In this document: piece after piece, positions 43,684 to 51,690 of the stretch | Numbering within the stretch: the stretch's first letter is position 1 | Layout: every line of letters starts with the position of its first letter | NCBI RefSeq assembly: GCF_014649775.1 | Contig: NZ_BMTR01000025.1 | Location: 41,315-105,314, forward strand | DNA length: 64,000 nt | Reading direction: 5' to 3' | From: Streptomyces longisporoflavus | Lineage (GTDB): Bacteria > Actinomycetota > Actinomycetes > Streptomycetales > Streptomycetaceae | The notes under the pieces: model-generated | The model's input: only the letters and a program-made list of their open reading frames with translations | Databases searched by the model: none | Told to the model about the DNA's origin: nothing | Position numbers and translations under genes: made by a program

Positions 43684-44492
43684 GACGCGGAGCCCGGGCG
43701 TCGACGCCGAGCACGGTCGCCCTTGCGGAACAGGGCCGTCCACAGGAAGGGCTCGCCGAAGCATGCGGAGCCGGCCGGTTCGTCGCGCATGCGGCGCAGT
43801 TCGATCTCCGTGAGGTCGGAGAAGATCCAGCGCAGGGACTCGGGCGTGTAGGCGAGGCCGCCCTGGAGTCCGGAGGCGCGGTAGAAGTCCGCGTCGGGCA
43901 GCTCCGAGCCGGAGCCCTCCGCCCCGGCGGCGAAGGCGGTGAGGGCGAGGTGGCCGCCGGGGGCGAGGACGCGCTCCAGAAGGGCGAGGTAGCTGACGCG
44001 GCGGTGGGGCGGCAGGTGGTGAAAGCAGCCCGAGTCGTAGATCAGGTCGTACGGACCGCCCAGTACGGCCGCCGTCTCAGCCGCCGTGCCCGCCTCCGCC
44101 TCCGTTTCCGCCTCCGTGAGGGCGAACGCGTCGCCGCACAGGAACCTGATGTCCGCCCCCGCCTCGCGGGCCCGCTCCCCGGCCCAGGCCACGGCCGCCG
44201 GGGAGAGGTCGACGGCGTCCACCTCGAACCCCCGGGCAGCCAGATACAGCGCTTTGCGGCCGGGACCGCAGCCCAGATCCAGCGCCCGGCCGGGGGTGAG
44301 CAGGCCCCGGTCCACGTACGAGGCCAGGCTCTCGTCCGGCTTCGCCGCGAAGAACGGCACCGGCCTGTCGCGGTCGGCGTAGAAGTCGTCCCACCAGCCG
44401 CCCGCGTCGGCGGTCCAGCGGTCGGCCTCCGGCGCGAACAGGCTGTCCATGAGCTTCAGGACGTCGTCGACCGTGCGTACGTTCCGGTTCAT
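43680..44492 (-). CDS. SAM-dependent class I methyltransferase
   Basis: 270 residues from an ATG at 44492 (AAAGGGG upstream). Motif I is ALDLGCGPGRKALYLAARGFEVDAVDLSPAAV, followed by FLCGDAF, DLIYDSGCFHHLPPHRR and LAPGGHLALTAFA. An N-terminal WWDDFYADRDRPVPFFAAKPDESL segment resembles thiopurine or tellurite-type methyltransferase relatives. A low-complexity TEAETEAEAGTAAETAA stretch is inserted after motif II. Substrate unknown. Coupled to the FhuF-like gene. Confidence 0.85.
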   Translation of the reverse strand: MNRNVRTVDDVLKLMDSLFAPEADRWTADAGGWWDDFYADRDRPVPFFAAKPDESLASYVDRGLLTPGRALDLGCGPGRKALYLAARGFEVDAVDLSPAAVAWAGERAREAGADIRFLCGDAFALTEAETEAEAGTAAETAAVLGGPYDLIYDSGCFHHLPPHRRVSYLALLERVLAPGGHLALTAFAAGAEGSGSELPDADFYRASGLQGGLAYTPESLRWIFSDLTEIELRRMRDEPAGSACFGEPFLWTALFRKGDRARRRRPGSAS

Positions 44493-44916
44493 CCGGACCC
44501 CTTTCCACGAGGGGCAACAATACGACTGAGGGCCATGAAAGCCCAGGTCAGACGGTATGCGGGCAAGTCCGTGGGCGGGCGTTCCCGGCGGTGGGAGCAG
44601 CCCGGCGGGGCAGGACCCCCGCCGGGGCGTGCCGCACCGCCTGTGCCCCTCCCAGCGGCCTGGACGAGGGTGTTTCGAGGGGGCGCTCACGCACGAATTT
44701 CCGGGGCTCCGGAAGATCCACCGCACCCCTGCGTAACCCACCAGGGGGAGGACATATCCCGGCCCGTACTCCATCGGTAGTAGGACCCAATGCGTGCTGA
44801 GGTACGACGACGCGGAGCGAAATCCGCGAGATCGTGGTGAGTATGGAAGCCGACCGTTCGCCGCACCGGACGCCCCGGGCCCGCCACAGGGCGCATCGCA
44901 AGCCGTGGAGCACCTC
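44493..44916. other. 424-bp intergenic region between methyltransferase and EamA genes
   Basis: Divergent promoter region. It contains a palindrome TTCCGG-GGCT-CCGGAA (44699-44714) and a small hairpin CGCGGA-GCGAAA-TCCGCG (44811-44828) in what should be the EamA leader. I see no convincing small gene, riboswitch or tRNA. Open frames crossing it lack ribosome sites or protein patterns. Confidence 0.5.
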
Positions 44917-45960
44917 ATGAGTGCCCTCACGCTCGCCGTGGTGCTCTCCCTCGTATCCGCCGTGGCGTACGCGGGCGGGGCCATTTTGCAGGAGCGGGTC
45001 GCCGTCAGCACGCCGGAGCGGCGGTACGCACCGCTGCGCCGCGGCGCCTGGTGGGTCGCCATCGCGCTGAACGGCCTCGGTGCGCTGCTGCACGTGGTGG
45101 CCCTTGCGTACGGGCCGCTGAGCCTCGTGCAGCCCCTCGGCGCCCTGACCATCGTCTTCGCCCTGCCGATGGCCGCCCTCTTCGTGCGGCGCAAGGCCGG
45201 GGCCACCGCGTGGCGCGGCGCGATCATGGCGACCGTGGGGCTCGCGGGGCTGCTGTCGCTGACGCAGTCGGCCGACGCGCAGTCCCTGGACGGTACCGAG
45301 CGGGTCATGACGGCCCTGGTCACCGCGGGCGCCGTGGTGGCGCTCATGGTCGTGGCGCACGCGGTGCACCGGCATCCGGTGGTGCGCAGCGTGCTCCTGG
45401 CCTCCGCGGCGGGCGTCGCCTTCGGTATCGCCTCGGTGTTCACCAAGACGGTGGCGGTGGACCTGGACGCGAACGTATCGCTCACGCACCAGCTGCCCGC
45501 CCTCGGCGTGATCGCGGTGCTCGCGTCGGCCGGTGTGCTGATCTCGCAGGCTTCGTACCGCGGGGCGGGCCTTGCGGCGCCGCTGTCGACGGTGACGGTC
45601 GTGAACCCGGTCGTGGCGGCCGCGGTGGGCCTCACGCTCTTCGGCGAATCGTTCCGCTACGGCACCGCGGGCATAGCCGTCGCCCTGGGCTTCGGCGTCG
45701 TCGCGGCGGGCGGTCTGATCCTGCTGACCACGGAGCGGATCGGCGCACAGCAGGCCGTTGCGGCCTCGAAGGCGCCGGTGGCCAAGGGCGGCCCCTTGGC
45801 GGCGGACGCCGTGGCCCCCGGCACGCCCGCCGACGGGCTGCGTGCCGACCAGATACGGGCAGCCGGCGAACTGCGCGCGGTGCCCTCCCAGCCCGCGACC
45901 GGGTCGCATTCGCACCGGCGGGTGCTGTTCCGCCACGGCCGCGAGCACGTCGGCTCCTGA
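44917..45960 (+). CDS. EamA-type (DMT superfamily) membrane transporter
   Basis: 347 residues from an ATG at 44917 (GGAG six bases upstream); the open frame further up has no protein pattern. About ten hydrophobic helices in two halves: SAVAYAGGAILQERVA, YGPLSLVQPLGALTIVFALPMAALF and, in the second half, SYRGAGLAAPLSTVTVVNPVVAAAVGLTLFGESF. This is the drug/metabolite transporter pattern, with the PLxxVxPL-type motif in both repeats. The tail of about 70 residues is Ala/Gly-rich and soluble. Cargo unknown. Confidence 0.88.
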   Translation: MSALTLAVVLSLVSAVAYAGGAILQERVAVSTPERRYAPLRRGAWWVAIALNGLGALLHVVALAYGPLSLVQPLGALTIVFALPMAALFVRRKAGATAWRGAIMATVGLAGLLSLTQSADAQSLDGTERVMTALVTAGAVVALMVVAHAVHRHPVVRSVLLASAAGVAFGIASVFTKTVAVDLDANVSLTHQLPALGVIAVLASAGVLISQASYRGAGLAAPLSTVTVVNPVVAAAVGLTLFGESFRYGTAGIAVALGFGVVAAGGLILLTTERIGAQQAVAASKAPVAKGGPLAADAVAPGTPADGLRADQIRAAGELRAVPSQPATGSHSHRRVLFRHGREHVGS

Positions 45961-45972
45961 ACCCGCCCGCTT

Positions 45973-46002
45973 CGAAGCCCCCGGGAACATCCGGGGGCTT
46001 CG
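45973..46002. terminator. Bidirectional terminator between EamA and Rpf genes
   Basis: CGAAGCCCCCGG (45973-45984), 6-nt loop, CCGGGGGCTTCG (45991-46002). A perfect 12-bp stem between convergent genes. Confidence 0.85.
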
Positions 46003-46036
46003 CTCTTGCGCGTCCTGGGGAGGGCCGGCCCGCGCG

Positions 46037-47230
46037 TCAGATCCGCACGCCGTGGGCCCGCAGATACGCGAGCGGGTCGACGTCGGAGCCGAAGCCGGGC
46101 CCCGTGCGCACCTCGAAGTGCAGATGCGGGCCCGTGCTGTTGCCCGTGGACCCCGAGCGCGCGATGCGCTGACCCGCGCCCACCTTCTGGCCGGACTTCA
46201 CGGTGAGCGCCGAGAGGTGCCCGTACTGGGAGTACTTGCCGTCGCCGTGCCGTATCACCACTTCGTAGCCGTACGAGCCGCCCCAGCCCGCCGAGACGAC
46301 CGTGCCCGCGGCGACGGACTTCACCGAAGTGCCGGTGGCCACGGGGAAGTCGACGCCCGTGTGGTAGCCCTTGGACCAGGAGCCGCCCGCCGCGCGGTAG
46401 GGGGTGCTGGGCGAGGCTGCCACGGGTGCGGAGAAGCCCTGCGAGGCACCGGCGGGCTTCGCCTTCCTCGGCTCGGCCTTCTTCGGTTCGGGCTTCGGCT
46501 TCGGCTTCGCCTCGGCCCGCTGCTTGGGCTCCGTACGCGGCTTGGGCGCGGCCTCCGTCTTCCCGGATTTCTGCTGCGCGGCCTTCAGCGCGAGCCGCTG
46601 GCCCGGCGTGATCATGTCGGGGTCGCCGCCGATCGTCGCGCGGTTGGCCTCGTACAACTGCCGCCAGCCGCCGCTGACCCGGCGCTCGTCGGCGATCCCG
46701 GAGAGGGTGTCGCCGCGGACGACGGTATACATCTGGCCGCGGCCCGCGGCGGACTGCGGGGTCACTTCCGGCTTGACGTCCTTGACCTCGCGCTTGGGGG
46801 TCTTCGCCGCCGCCTTGGAGGCGCCCATCGGCGTGACGTCGGGGGCGTCGCCGCCACGTGTCAGACCCGCGCGCTCCGAGCAGACCGGCCAGGCCCGGGG
46901 CCCCTGCGCGTCGAGGACCTTCTCGGCGACGGCTATCTGCTGGTCCTTGGTGGCGCGGTCGGCGCGCGGGGCGTAGGCGGTGCCGCCGTACGCCTCCCAG
47001 GTGGACTGCTTGAACTGGAGGCCGCCGTAGAAGCCGTTGCCGGTGTTGATGCTCCAGTTGCCGGTGGATTCGCAGGCCGCCACCTTGTTCCAGGTGTCGA
47101 CGTCGGCCGCCTCTGCCGTGCCGGTGCCGATCAGCGGGAGCGCCATCCCGGCGCCGCCCGCCGTGACGGTAAGGGACGCACGGTTGATCCGGTTCGGCTG
47201 ATACCGGCGGTGACGACCGCGTACGGCCAT
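46037..47230 (-). CDS. Secreted Rpf-LysM-M23 cell-wall enzyme (resuscitation-promoting factor family)
   Basis: 397 residues from an ATG at 47230 (GAGGGGG upstream). Signal peptide to about residue 42. An Rpf transglycosylase-like domain follows (43-118: VDTWNKVAACESTGNWSINTGNGFYGGLQF, catalytic Glu54). Then a LysM at about 168-214 (YTVVRGDTLSGIADERR), a Lys/Pro/Glu linker, and an M23 endopeptidase (about 288-390) with His290-x3-Asp294 and a C-terminal HLHFE. It combines glycan-strand and peptide-crosslink cleavage in one protein. Streptomyces Rpf proteins act in spore germination; I recall one S. coelicolor Rpf with this same architecture. The leader is only about 60 nt, too short for a ydaO riboswitch. 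Confidence 0.93.
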   Translation of the reverse strand: MAVRGRHRRYQPNRINRASLTVTAGGAGMALPLIGTGTAEAADVDTWNKVAACESTGNWSINTGNGFYGGLQFKQSTWEAYGGTAYAPRADRATKDQQIAVAEKVLDAQGPRAWPVCSERAGLTRGGDAPDVTPMGASKAAAKTPKREVKDVKPEVTPQSAAGRGQMYTVVRGDTLSGIADERRVSGGWRQLYEANRATIGGDPDMITPGQRLALKAAQQKSGKTEAAPKPRTEPKQRAEAKPKPKPEPKKAEPRKAKPAGASQGFSAPVAASPSTPYRAAGGSWSKGYHTGVDFPVATGTSVKSVAAGTVVSAGWGGSYGYEVVIRHGDGKYSQYGHLSALTVKSGQKVGAGQRIARSGSTGNSTGPHLHFEVRTGPGFGSDVDPLAYLRAHGVRI

Positions 47231-47285
47231 GGGAGCCCCCTCAGTCACACACATCACTGTCACGTCGGACACACGACAAGGCGGC

Positions 47286-47315
47286 AAGTTAGCCGCTGGG
47301 ACCGTGTCGTGACAA
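47286..47315 (-). promoter_or_regulatory. Predicted promoter of the Rpf gene
   Basis: Minus strand TTGTCA (47315-47310), 18 bp, TAACTT (47291-47286). It lies about 56 bp before the ATG, between two minus-strand genes. Confidence 0.45.
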
Positions 47316-47345
47316 GAGCGCATGGCCGAGGGGGCGTGCGCCTGG

Positions 47346-48317
47346 TCAGCCCTTCAAGTGCTCCGGCAGCCAGCGGAGTTGGACACTCTGCTGGTAGGGG
47401 CCGCCGCCCTCGTGATCGTTGAAGGAGTACACCTCCATCGAGCGCTCGGAGCCCGCGTAGGCGTTGTGGGCCGCGAACACGGTGGACGGCGGGCACGTCA
47501 TGTCCTCCAGCGCCGCCGAGAAGAGCGCGGGCGCCGTGCCGCGAGCCGCGAAGTGCACGCCGTCGAAGTACGAGAGCGTACGGAAGACGCGCTCCTCTGC
47601 GCCGCGCTTCGCCTTCATGTAGAGCGCGATCTCGCGGTAGGGGGGCCGCTCGGTGAGGGTCGTGGCGCGCGGGAAGTCGCACAGGAACGGCACGTCGACG
47701 GCGATCGCCGCGAGGTCGGGGACGAGGCCGCCGACGGCCAGCGTGATCCCCCCGCCCTGGCTGCCGCCGACCGCGGCGACCCGCGAGGAGTCGACCAGCG
47801 GATGCGCGCGGGCCGCCTCGACGGCCCGGACGGCGTCGGTGAACACGCGCCGGTAGTAGTACTCGTCGGGGTCCTCGATGCCGCGCGTCATGTAGCCGGG
47901 GTAGGCGGGCCCGCTGCCGACCGGATCGGGGGTGTCGCCCGCCGAGCCGCCGCTGCCCTGACCCCGGGTGTCCATCACGAAGTGCGCGAAGCCGGCGGCC
48001 GACCACAGCAGCCGCTCGTGCGGGAGGCCGCGGCCGCCGCCGTACCCGATGTACTCCACGACGGCGGGCAGCGGCTCGGCCGTTCCGGCGGGCAGTATCA
48101 GCCAGCCTCTGACCGGGTGGCCGCCGAACCCGGCGAACGTCACGTCGAACACGTCGACCGTGCTCAGGTGCGCGTCGGCGGGGACGAATCGCGCGTCCAG
48201 GTCGTGTTCGCGTGCGGCCGAAAGGGTCTTCTCCCAGAACGCGTCGAAATCCTCGGGCTCGGTCATCTCGGGCCGGTAGCGGCGCAGTTCGTCGAGCGGC
48301 ATGTCGAAATGGGGCAC
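47346..48317 (-). CDS. Acetylxylan esterase / cephalosporin-C deacetylase (CE7 family)
   Basis: 323 residues starting MPHFDMPLDELRRYRPEMTEPEDFDAFW, the usual CE7 opening. Oxyanion and serine motifs: EYIGYGGGRG, MDTRGQGSG, and nucleophile Ser186 in VGGSQGGG. The acid is in ALFSAALEDMTCPPSTV and the catalytic His in SFNDHEGGG. No signal peptide, so it deacetylates small acetylated xylo-oligosaccharides or similar esters in the cytoplasm. Full length for the family. It stands alone between the Rpf gene and gnd. Confidence 0.94.
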   Translation of the reverse strand: MPHFDMPLDELRRYRPEMTEPEDFDAFWEKTLSAAREHDLDARFVPADAHLSTVDVFDVTFAGFGGHPVRGWLILPAGTAEPLPAVVEYIGYGGGRGLPHERLLWSAAGFAHFVMDTRGQGSGGSAGDTPDPVGSGPAYPGYMTRGIEDPDEYYYRRVFTDAVRAVEAARAHPLVDSSRVAAVGGSQGGGITLAVGGLVPDLAAIAVDVPFLCDFPRATTLTERPPYREIALYMKAKRGAEERVFRTLSYFDGVHFAARGTAPALFSAALEDMTCPPSTVFAAHNAYAGSERSMEVYSFNDHEGGGPYQQSVQLRWLPEHLKG

Positions 48318-48416
48318 GGGCGGCTCCTCCGTCGGACACAGTGTCGGGATGTCACGCTACGCCGCGGGGCAATACTGGCGAACACCACCGGCACTTCCAC
48401 CTCCAGGAGTCACGGC

Positions 48417-49859
48417 ATGAGCAGCACGTCAGCCCAGATCGGTGTCACGGGCCTCGCGGTCATGGGGCGCAATCTGGCCCGCAACTTCGCGCGCAACGGC
48501 TACACCGTCGCCCTGCACAACCGCACGTCGGCCAAGACGCGCGCATTGGTCGAGGAGTTCGGCGACGAGGGCGATTTCATCGCCACGGAGACCGCCGAGG
48601 AGTTCGTCGCGGCCCTGGAGCGCCCGCGCCGCCTTGTCGTCATGGTCAAGGCGGGCGAGGCCACGGACGCCGTCATCAAGGAGTTCGCGCCGCTCATGGA
48701 GCCGGGCGACATGATCATCGACGGTGGCAACGCGCACTTCGCCGACACCCGGCGCCGCGAGCGTGAACTGCGCGAGCAGGACATCCACTTCGTCGGCACA
48801 GGTGTCTCCGGCGGCGAGGAGGGCGCGCTGAACGGGCCGAGCATCATGCCGGGCGGCTCCCCCGAGTCGTACGCCTCGCTCGGTCCGATGCTGGAGAAGA
48901 TCTCGGCGAAGGCCGAGGACGGCGCCCCCTGCGTCACCCATGTGGGCGCGGACGGCGCGGGCCACTTCGTGAAGATGGTGCACAACGGCATCGAGTACGC
49001 GGACATGCAGCTGATCGCCGAGGCGTACCAGCTGCTCCGCGAGGTGGCGGGCTACTCCCCCGCGCAGATCGCGGACATCTTCCGCACCTGGAACACCGGC
49101 CGCCTCGACTCCTATCTGATCGAGATCACGGCGGAGGTCCTCAAGCACGTGGACGCCGCGACGGGCAAGCCGTTCGTGGACGTCGTCCAGGACCAGGCCG
49201 AGCAGAAGGGCACGGGCCGCTGGACCGTGCAGATCGCCCTCGACCTGGGTGTCCCGGTGTCGGGCATCGCGGAGGCGGTCTTCGCCCGCTCCCTGTCGGG
49301 CCACTCCGAACTGCGAGCGGCGTCGCAGGGCCTGCCGGGCCCGACGGCACAGCAGCTGAGCGAGGCCGAGGCGGGGGCGTTCGCCGACCAGGTCGAGCAG
49401 GCGCTGTACGCCTCGAAGATCGTGTCGTACACGCAGGGCTTCCACGAGATCGCGGCGGGCAGCGAGGAGTACGGCTGGGACATCGACCTCGGCGCGGTCG
49501 CCGCCATCTGGCGCGGCGGCTGCATCATCCGCGCCGCCTTCCTGGACCGCATCCGCGCCGCGTACGACACGCGCGCGGATCTGCCGAGCCTGCTCTCGGA
49601 CAAGACGTTCGCGCAGGAGATCGGTGCGGCCCAGGACGACTGGCGCGCGGTCCTCGTCGCGGCCACCCGGCAGGGGGTACCGACGCCGGGCTTCTCGGCG
49701 GCCCTCGCGTACTACGACGCGCTGCGTGCGGACCGCCTGCCGGCCGCGCTCACCCAGGGGCAGCGGGACTTCTTCGGTGCGCACACCTATCGGCGTACGG
49801 ACCGGGAGGGTTCGTTCCACACCCTGTGGGGCGGGGACCGCTCGGAGGTCGGGGCCTAG
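48417..49859 (+). CDS. gnd: 6-phosphogluconate dehydrogenase, decarboxylating
   Basis: 480 residues from an ATG at 48417 with AGGAG 7 bases upstream. Rossmann start IGVTGLAVMGRNLARNFARNGYTVALHNRT, GVSGGEEGALNGPSIMPGG, GHFVKMVHNGIEYADMQLIAEAY and IWRGGCIIRAAFLDRI are textbook for the long (about 470-residue) NADP enzyme of the pentose phosphate pathway. It makes ribulose-5-phosphate, CO2 and NADPH. Confidence 0.97.
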   Translation: MSSTSAQIGVTGLAVMGRNLARNFARNGYTVALHNRTSAKTRALVEEFGDEGDFIATETAEEFVAALERPRRLVVMVKAGEATDAVIKEFAPLMEPGDMIIDGGNAHFADTRRRERELREQDIHFVGTGVSGGEEGALNGPSIMPGGSPESYASLGPMLEKISAKAEDGAPCVTHVGADGAGHFVKMVHNGIEYADMQLIAEAYQLLREVAGYSPAQIADIFRTWNTGRLDSYLIEITAEVLKHVDAATGKPFVDVVQDQAEQKGTGRWTVQIALDLGVPVSGIAEAVFARSLSGHSELRAASQGLPGPTAQQLSEAEAGAFADQVEQALYASKIVSYTQGFHEIAAGSEEYGWDIDLGAVAAIWRGGCIIRAAFLDRIRAAYDTRADLPSLLSDKTFAQEIGAAQDDWRAVLVAATRQGVPTPGFSAALAYYDALRADRLPAALTQGQRDFFGAHTYRRTDREGSFHTLWGGDRSEVGA

Positions 49860-49884
49860 GAAGGCCCGGCAGGCCCTCCCGCCG

Positions 49885-50073
49885 TCAGACCGGCTTCGGC
49901 TCGGTCTCGGGCTCCGGTCCCGGCGGCGGGAGCGGGGTCGGCGGCGGGCCCGGCGACGGCCGCGGCACGGGGCCGGGGCCCGGTGTGGGGCGCTCGGGGT
50001 CCGGCACCGGGCTCGGCTCGTTCGGGTCGGGGATCGGGCTCGGCGGTGCGGGTTCGGGATACGGGACGGTCAT
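49885..50073 (-). CDS. Small proline-rich protein (62 residues)
   Basis: ATG at 50073 with GGAGGAG directly upstream. MTVPYPEPAPPSPIPDPNEP opens a chain that is almost entirely Pro with Glu, Asp, Gly and a few Arg, ending ETEPKPV. No signal peptide. Such chains form polyproline II rods and often serve as linkers or docking peptides. The strong ribosome site supports expression, although low complexity makes the call less certain. No function assigned. Confidence 0.6.
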   Translation of the reverse strand: MTVPYPEPAPPSPIPDPNEPSPVPDPERPTPGPGPVPRPSPGPPPTPLPPPGPEPETEPKPV

Positions 50074-50169
50074 GTCTCCTCCATCGACGTCGGAGATCGG
50101 TCGTGTCCACTCTCTCCCGCCTCGCGTGCCCACGCCCGCCGAGTCCACGCGTCCCCGGGCCCATTGATC

Positions 50170-50616
50170 TCAGCCGTCAGTGCGCGTGAGCCGCATGACG
50201 GGGATGTCGCGATCCGTCTTGGCCTGGTAGTCCGCGTAGGGGGCGAAGAGCTCCACGAGGCCCGGCCAGACCCTGGCCTTCTCCTCGGCCGACAGGGTCT
50301 CGGCGCGGGCGTCGAAGCGCTCCTCGGTGCCCACGCGCAGCCGTACGTCGGGGTTCTCGACGAGGTTGTGGTACCACAGCGGATGGTCGTCGGCGCCGCC
50401 GTTGGAGGCCACGATGAGGTAGTCGTCGCCGTCGCGACCGTAGATCAGTACGGTACGGCGCCACTGTCCCGTGCGCCGGCCGCGGTAGTCGAGCAGCAGG
50501 CAGGTGACGCCCTGCACGCCGGTGCCCTTCGTGCCGCCCGACTCCTCGTAGAGGCGGGCCTGCTTGGCCACCCAGCCGGTGGGGCTGATCACGACCTCTT
50601 CGTCCTGCTGCGCCAT
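50170..50616 (-). CDS. Deazaflavin (F420)-dependent nitroreductase family protein
   Basis: 148 residues starting MAQQDEEVVISPTGW. GVTCLLLDYRGRRTGQWRRTVLIYGRDGDDYLIVASNGGADDHPLWYHNLVENPDVRLRV is the DDN-family signature, a split-barrel fold that binds F420 through the RTG...R segment. It probably reduces small electrophiles using F420H2; the substrate is unknown. Length is normal. It sits downstream of the racemase operon, behind a hairpin. Confidence 0.93.
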   Translation of the reverse strand: MAQQDEEVVISPTGWVAKQARLYEESGGTKGTGVQGVTCLLLDYRGRRTGQWRRTVLIYGRDGDDYLIVASNGGADDHPLWYHNLVENPDVRLRVGTEERFDARAETLSAEEKARVWPGLVELFAPYADYQAKTDRDIPVMRLTRTDG

Positions 50617-50650
50617 GTCCGCTCCTGTGGAGTGAAGTCGAAGGAGTACG

Positions 50651-50678
50651 CGGGAGGTGAGCGGTCACTCACCTCCCG
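50651..50678. terminator. Hairpin after the panD-GNAT-racemase operon
   Basis: CGGGAGGTGAG (50651-50661), 6-nt loop, CTCACCTCCCG (50668-50678). A perfect 11-bp stem, 9 bp past the racemase stop. Confidence 0.75.
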
Positions 50679-50686
50679 TGTGCAGC

Positions 50687-51343
50687 CTACGACTTGAAGC
50701 CCTCACCGCACCGGAGAACAGCCGCGCTCAGGCCGGGGCGCGGGCTGGAGAGGACCGGCACGGGCAGGGTGGCGCGGTCCGCCGCCTCCGCCATGGACGC
50801 CTGGGCCAGGACGACGGAGTCGACGCCCTCCAGGGCATCGACGGCCTCCGCGATCAGGCGTACGTGGCCTTCCCCGTCACCGGCCTCGAAGCGCTCCCAG
50901 GCGCCTTCCACCAGGACCGTCGTGACCTCGACGGGCCGCCCGGCGCGGGCGGCCTCCTCCTCGACGAGGGCGCGGGTGGGCGCCAGGGTGCTCTCCAGGG
51001 TGGCGACGACGGCCACGGACCGCCCCGCGGCCACGGCCGCGGCGGCCATGGGCCGGTCGACCCGCACAAGGGGCACGCCGACGGCGGCGGCGCGGGCCTC
51101 GGTGACGGCGCCGATCGTCGAGCAGGTGCAGAGCACGACGCTCGCCCCCTCGGCGACGGTCCGCACCAGCAGCTCCTCGATGTCGTCGGCCACCGTGTCC
51201 GGGCCCTTCGCGCGGGCCCGCGCGAGCAGGTCCTCGTGGACGAGATGGCGCAGGGCGAACCCCGGATGGTCCTGGTCGCGCAGCGCCTCGAAGACGGGAA
51301 CGTGCACGGACGAGGTGTGCAGGAGAGCCAGCGCCCGCCTCAC
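50687..51343 (-). CDS. Asp/Glu/hydantoin racemase superfamily protein lacking the second Cys
   Basis: About 218 residues from the GTG at 51343, overlapping the stop of the GNAT gene (GTGA); a GTG at 51346 is equally possible. VVLCTCSTIGAV (Cys72, Cys74) holds the first catalytic cysteine region. SVAVVATLESTLAPTRALVEEEA is the second-domain start. In two-cysteine racemases a second Cys follows the later beta strand, but here the sequence is VVLAQASMAEA with Ala180. A one-base racemase, decarboxylase or non-catalytic role is possible. It is the last gene of the panD operon. Confidence 0.8.
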   Translation of the reverse strand: MRRALALLHTSSVHVPVFEALRDQDHPGFALRHLVHEDLLARARAKGPDTVADDIEELLVRTVAEGASVVLCTCSTIGAVTEARAAAVGVPLVRVDRPMAAAAVAAGRSVAVVATLESTLAPTRALVEEEAARAGRPVEVTTVLVEGAWERFEAGDGEGHVRLIAEAVDALEGVDSVVLAQASMAEAADRATLPVPVLSSPRPGLSAAVLRCGEGFKS

Positions 51344-51690
51344 CACGTGGTCGGCTCCGACCTCTGCTTGTCCCTGGCGGCAGCGGCCAGCCCGGCCGAG
51401 GCGGCGGGTGCCTCGTCGGGATGCCGCTCGGCCCACTTCACGACGTACGGGCACAGGGGCGCGACGGCGATGCCTTCCCTGGCCGCCATCGCGTACAGCT
51501 CCCTGGCCAGCGACCCCGCGATGCCCTCGCCCTCGTGCGCGGGCTCCACCTCGGTGTGCACCGGCACCAGGGCGGTCTCGGGGGCGTCGAGCGTGAAGTA
51601 AACGATCTTCCCCGCTACTTCGCCGCCCGCATACGCCTCCAGAACGCCGCGCGCCCGGTCGTCGCGGATCTCCGTCCCACTGCTGCTCAT
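51340..51690 (-). CDS. GNAT N-acetyltransferase, YjdJ-type
   Basis: 116 residues; its ATG at 51690 shares a base with the panD stop (TGATG). Short acetyl-CoA-binding pattern: AGKIVYFTLDAPETALVPVHTEVEPAHEGEGIAGSLARELYAMAAREGIAVAPLCPYVVKWAERHPD. This is the compact YjdJ/Atat-like group, of which most members have no known substrate. Coupling to panD is notable, since some bacteria mature PanD with the GNAT-like PanM/PanZ. Those proteins are different in sequence, so that link is only a thought. Confidence 0.87.
   Translation of the reverse strand: MSSSGTEIRDDRARGVLEAYAGGEVAGKIVYFTLDAPETALVPVHTEVEPAHEGEGIAGSLARELYAMAAREGIAVAPLCPYVVKWAERHPDEAPAASAGLAAAARDKQRSEPTTW

Noticed and set aside
47231..47345. 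A ydaO (c-di-AMP) riboswitch before the Rpf gene
   Set aside because: The gap is only about 115 bp and lacks the conserved helices; a simple promoter fits.
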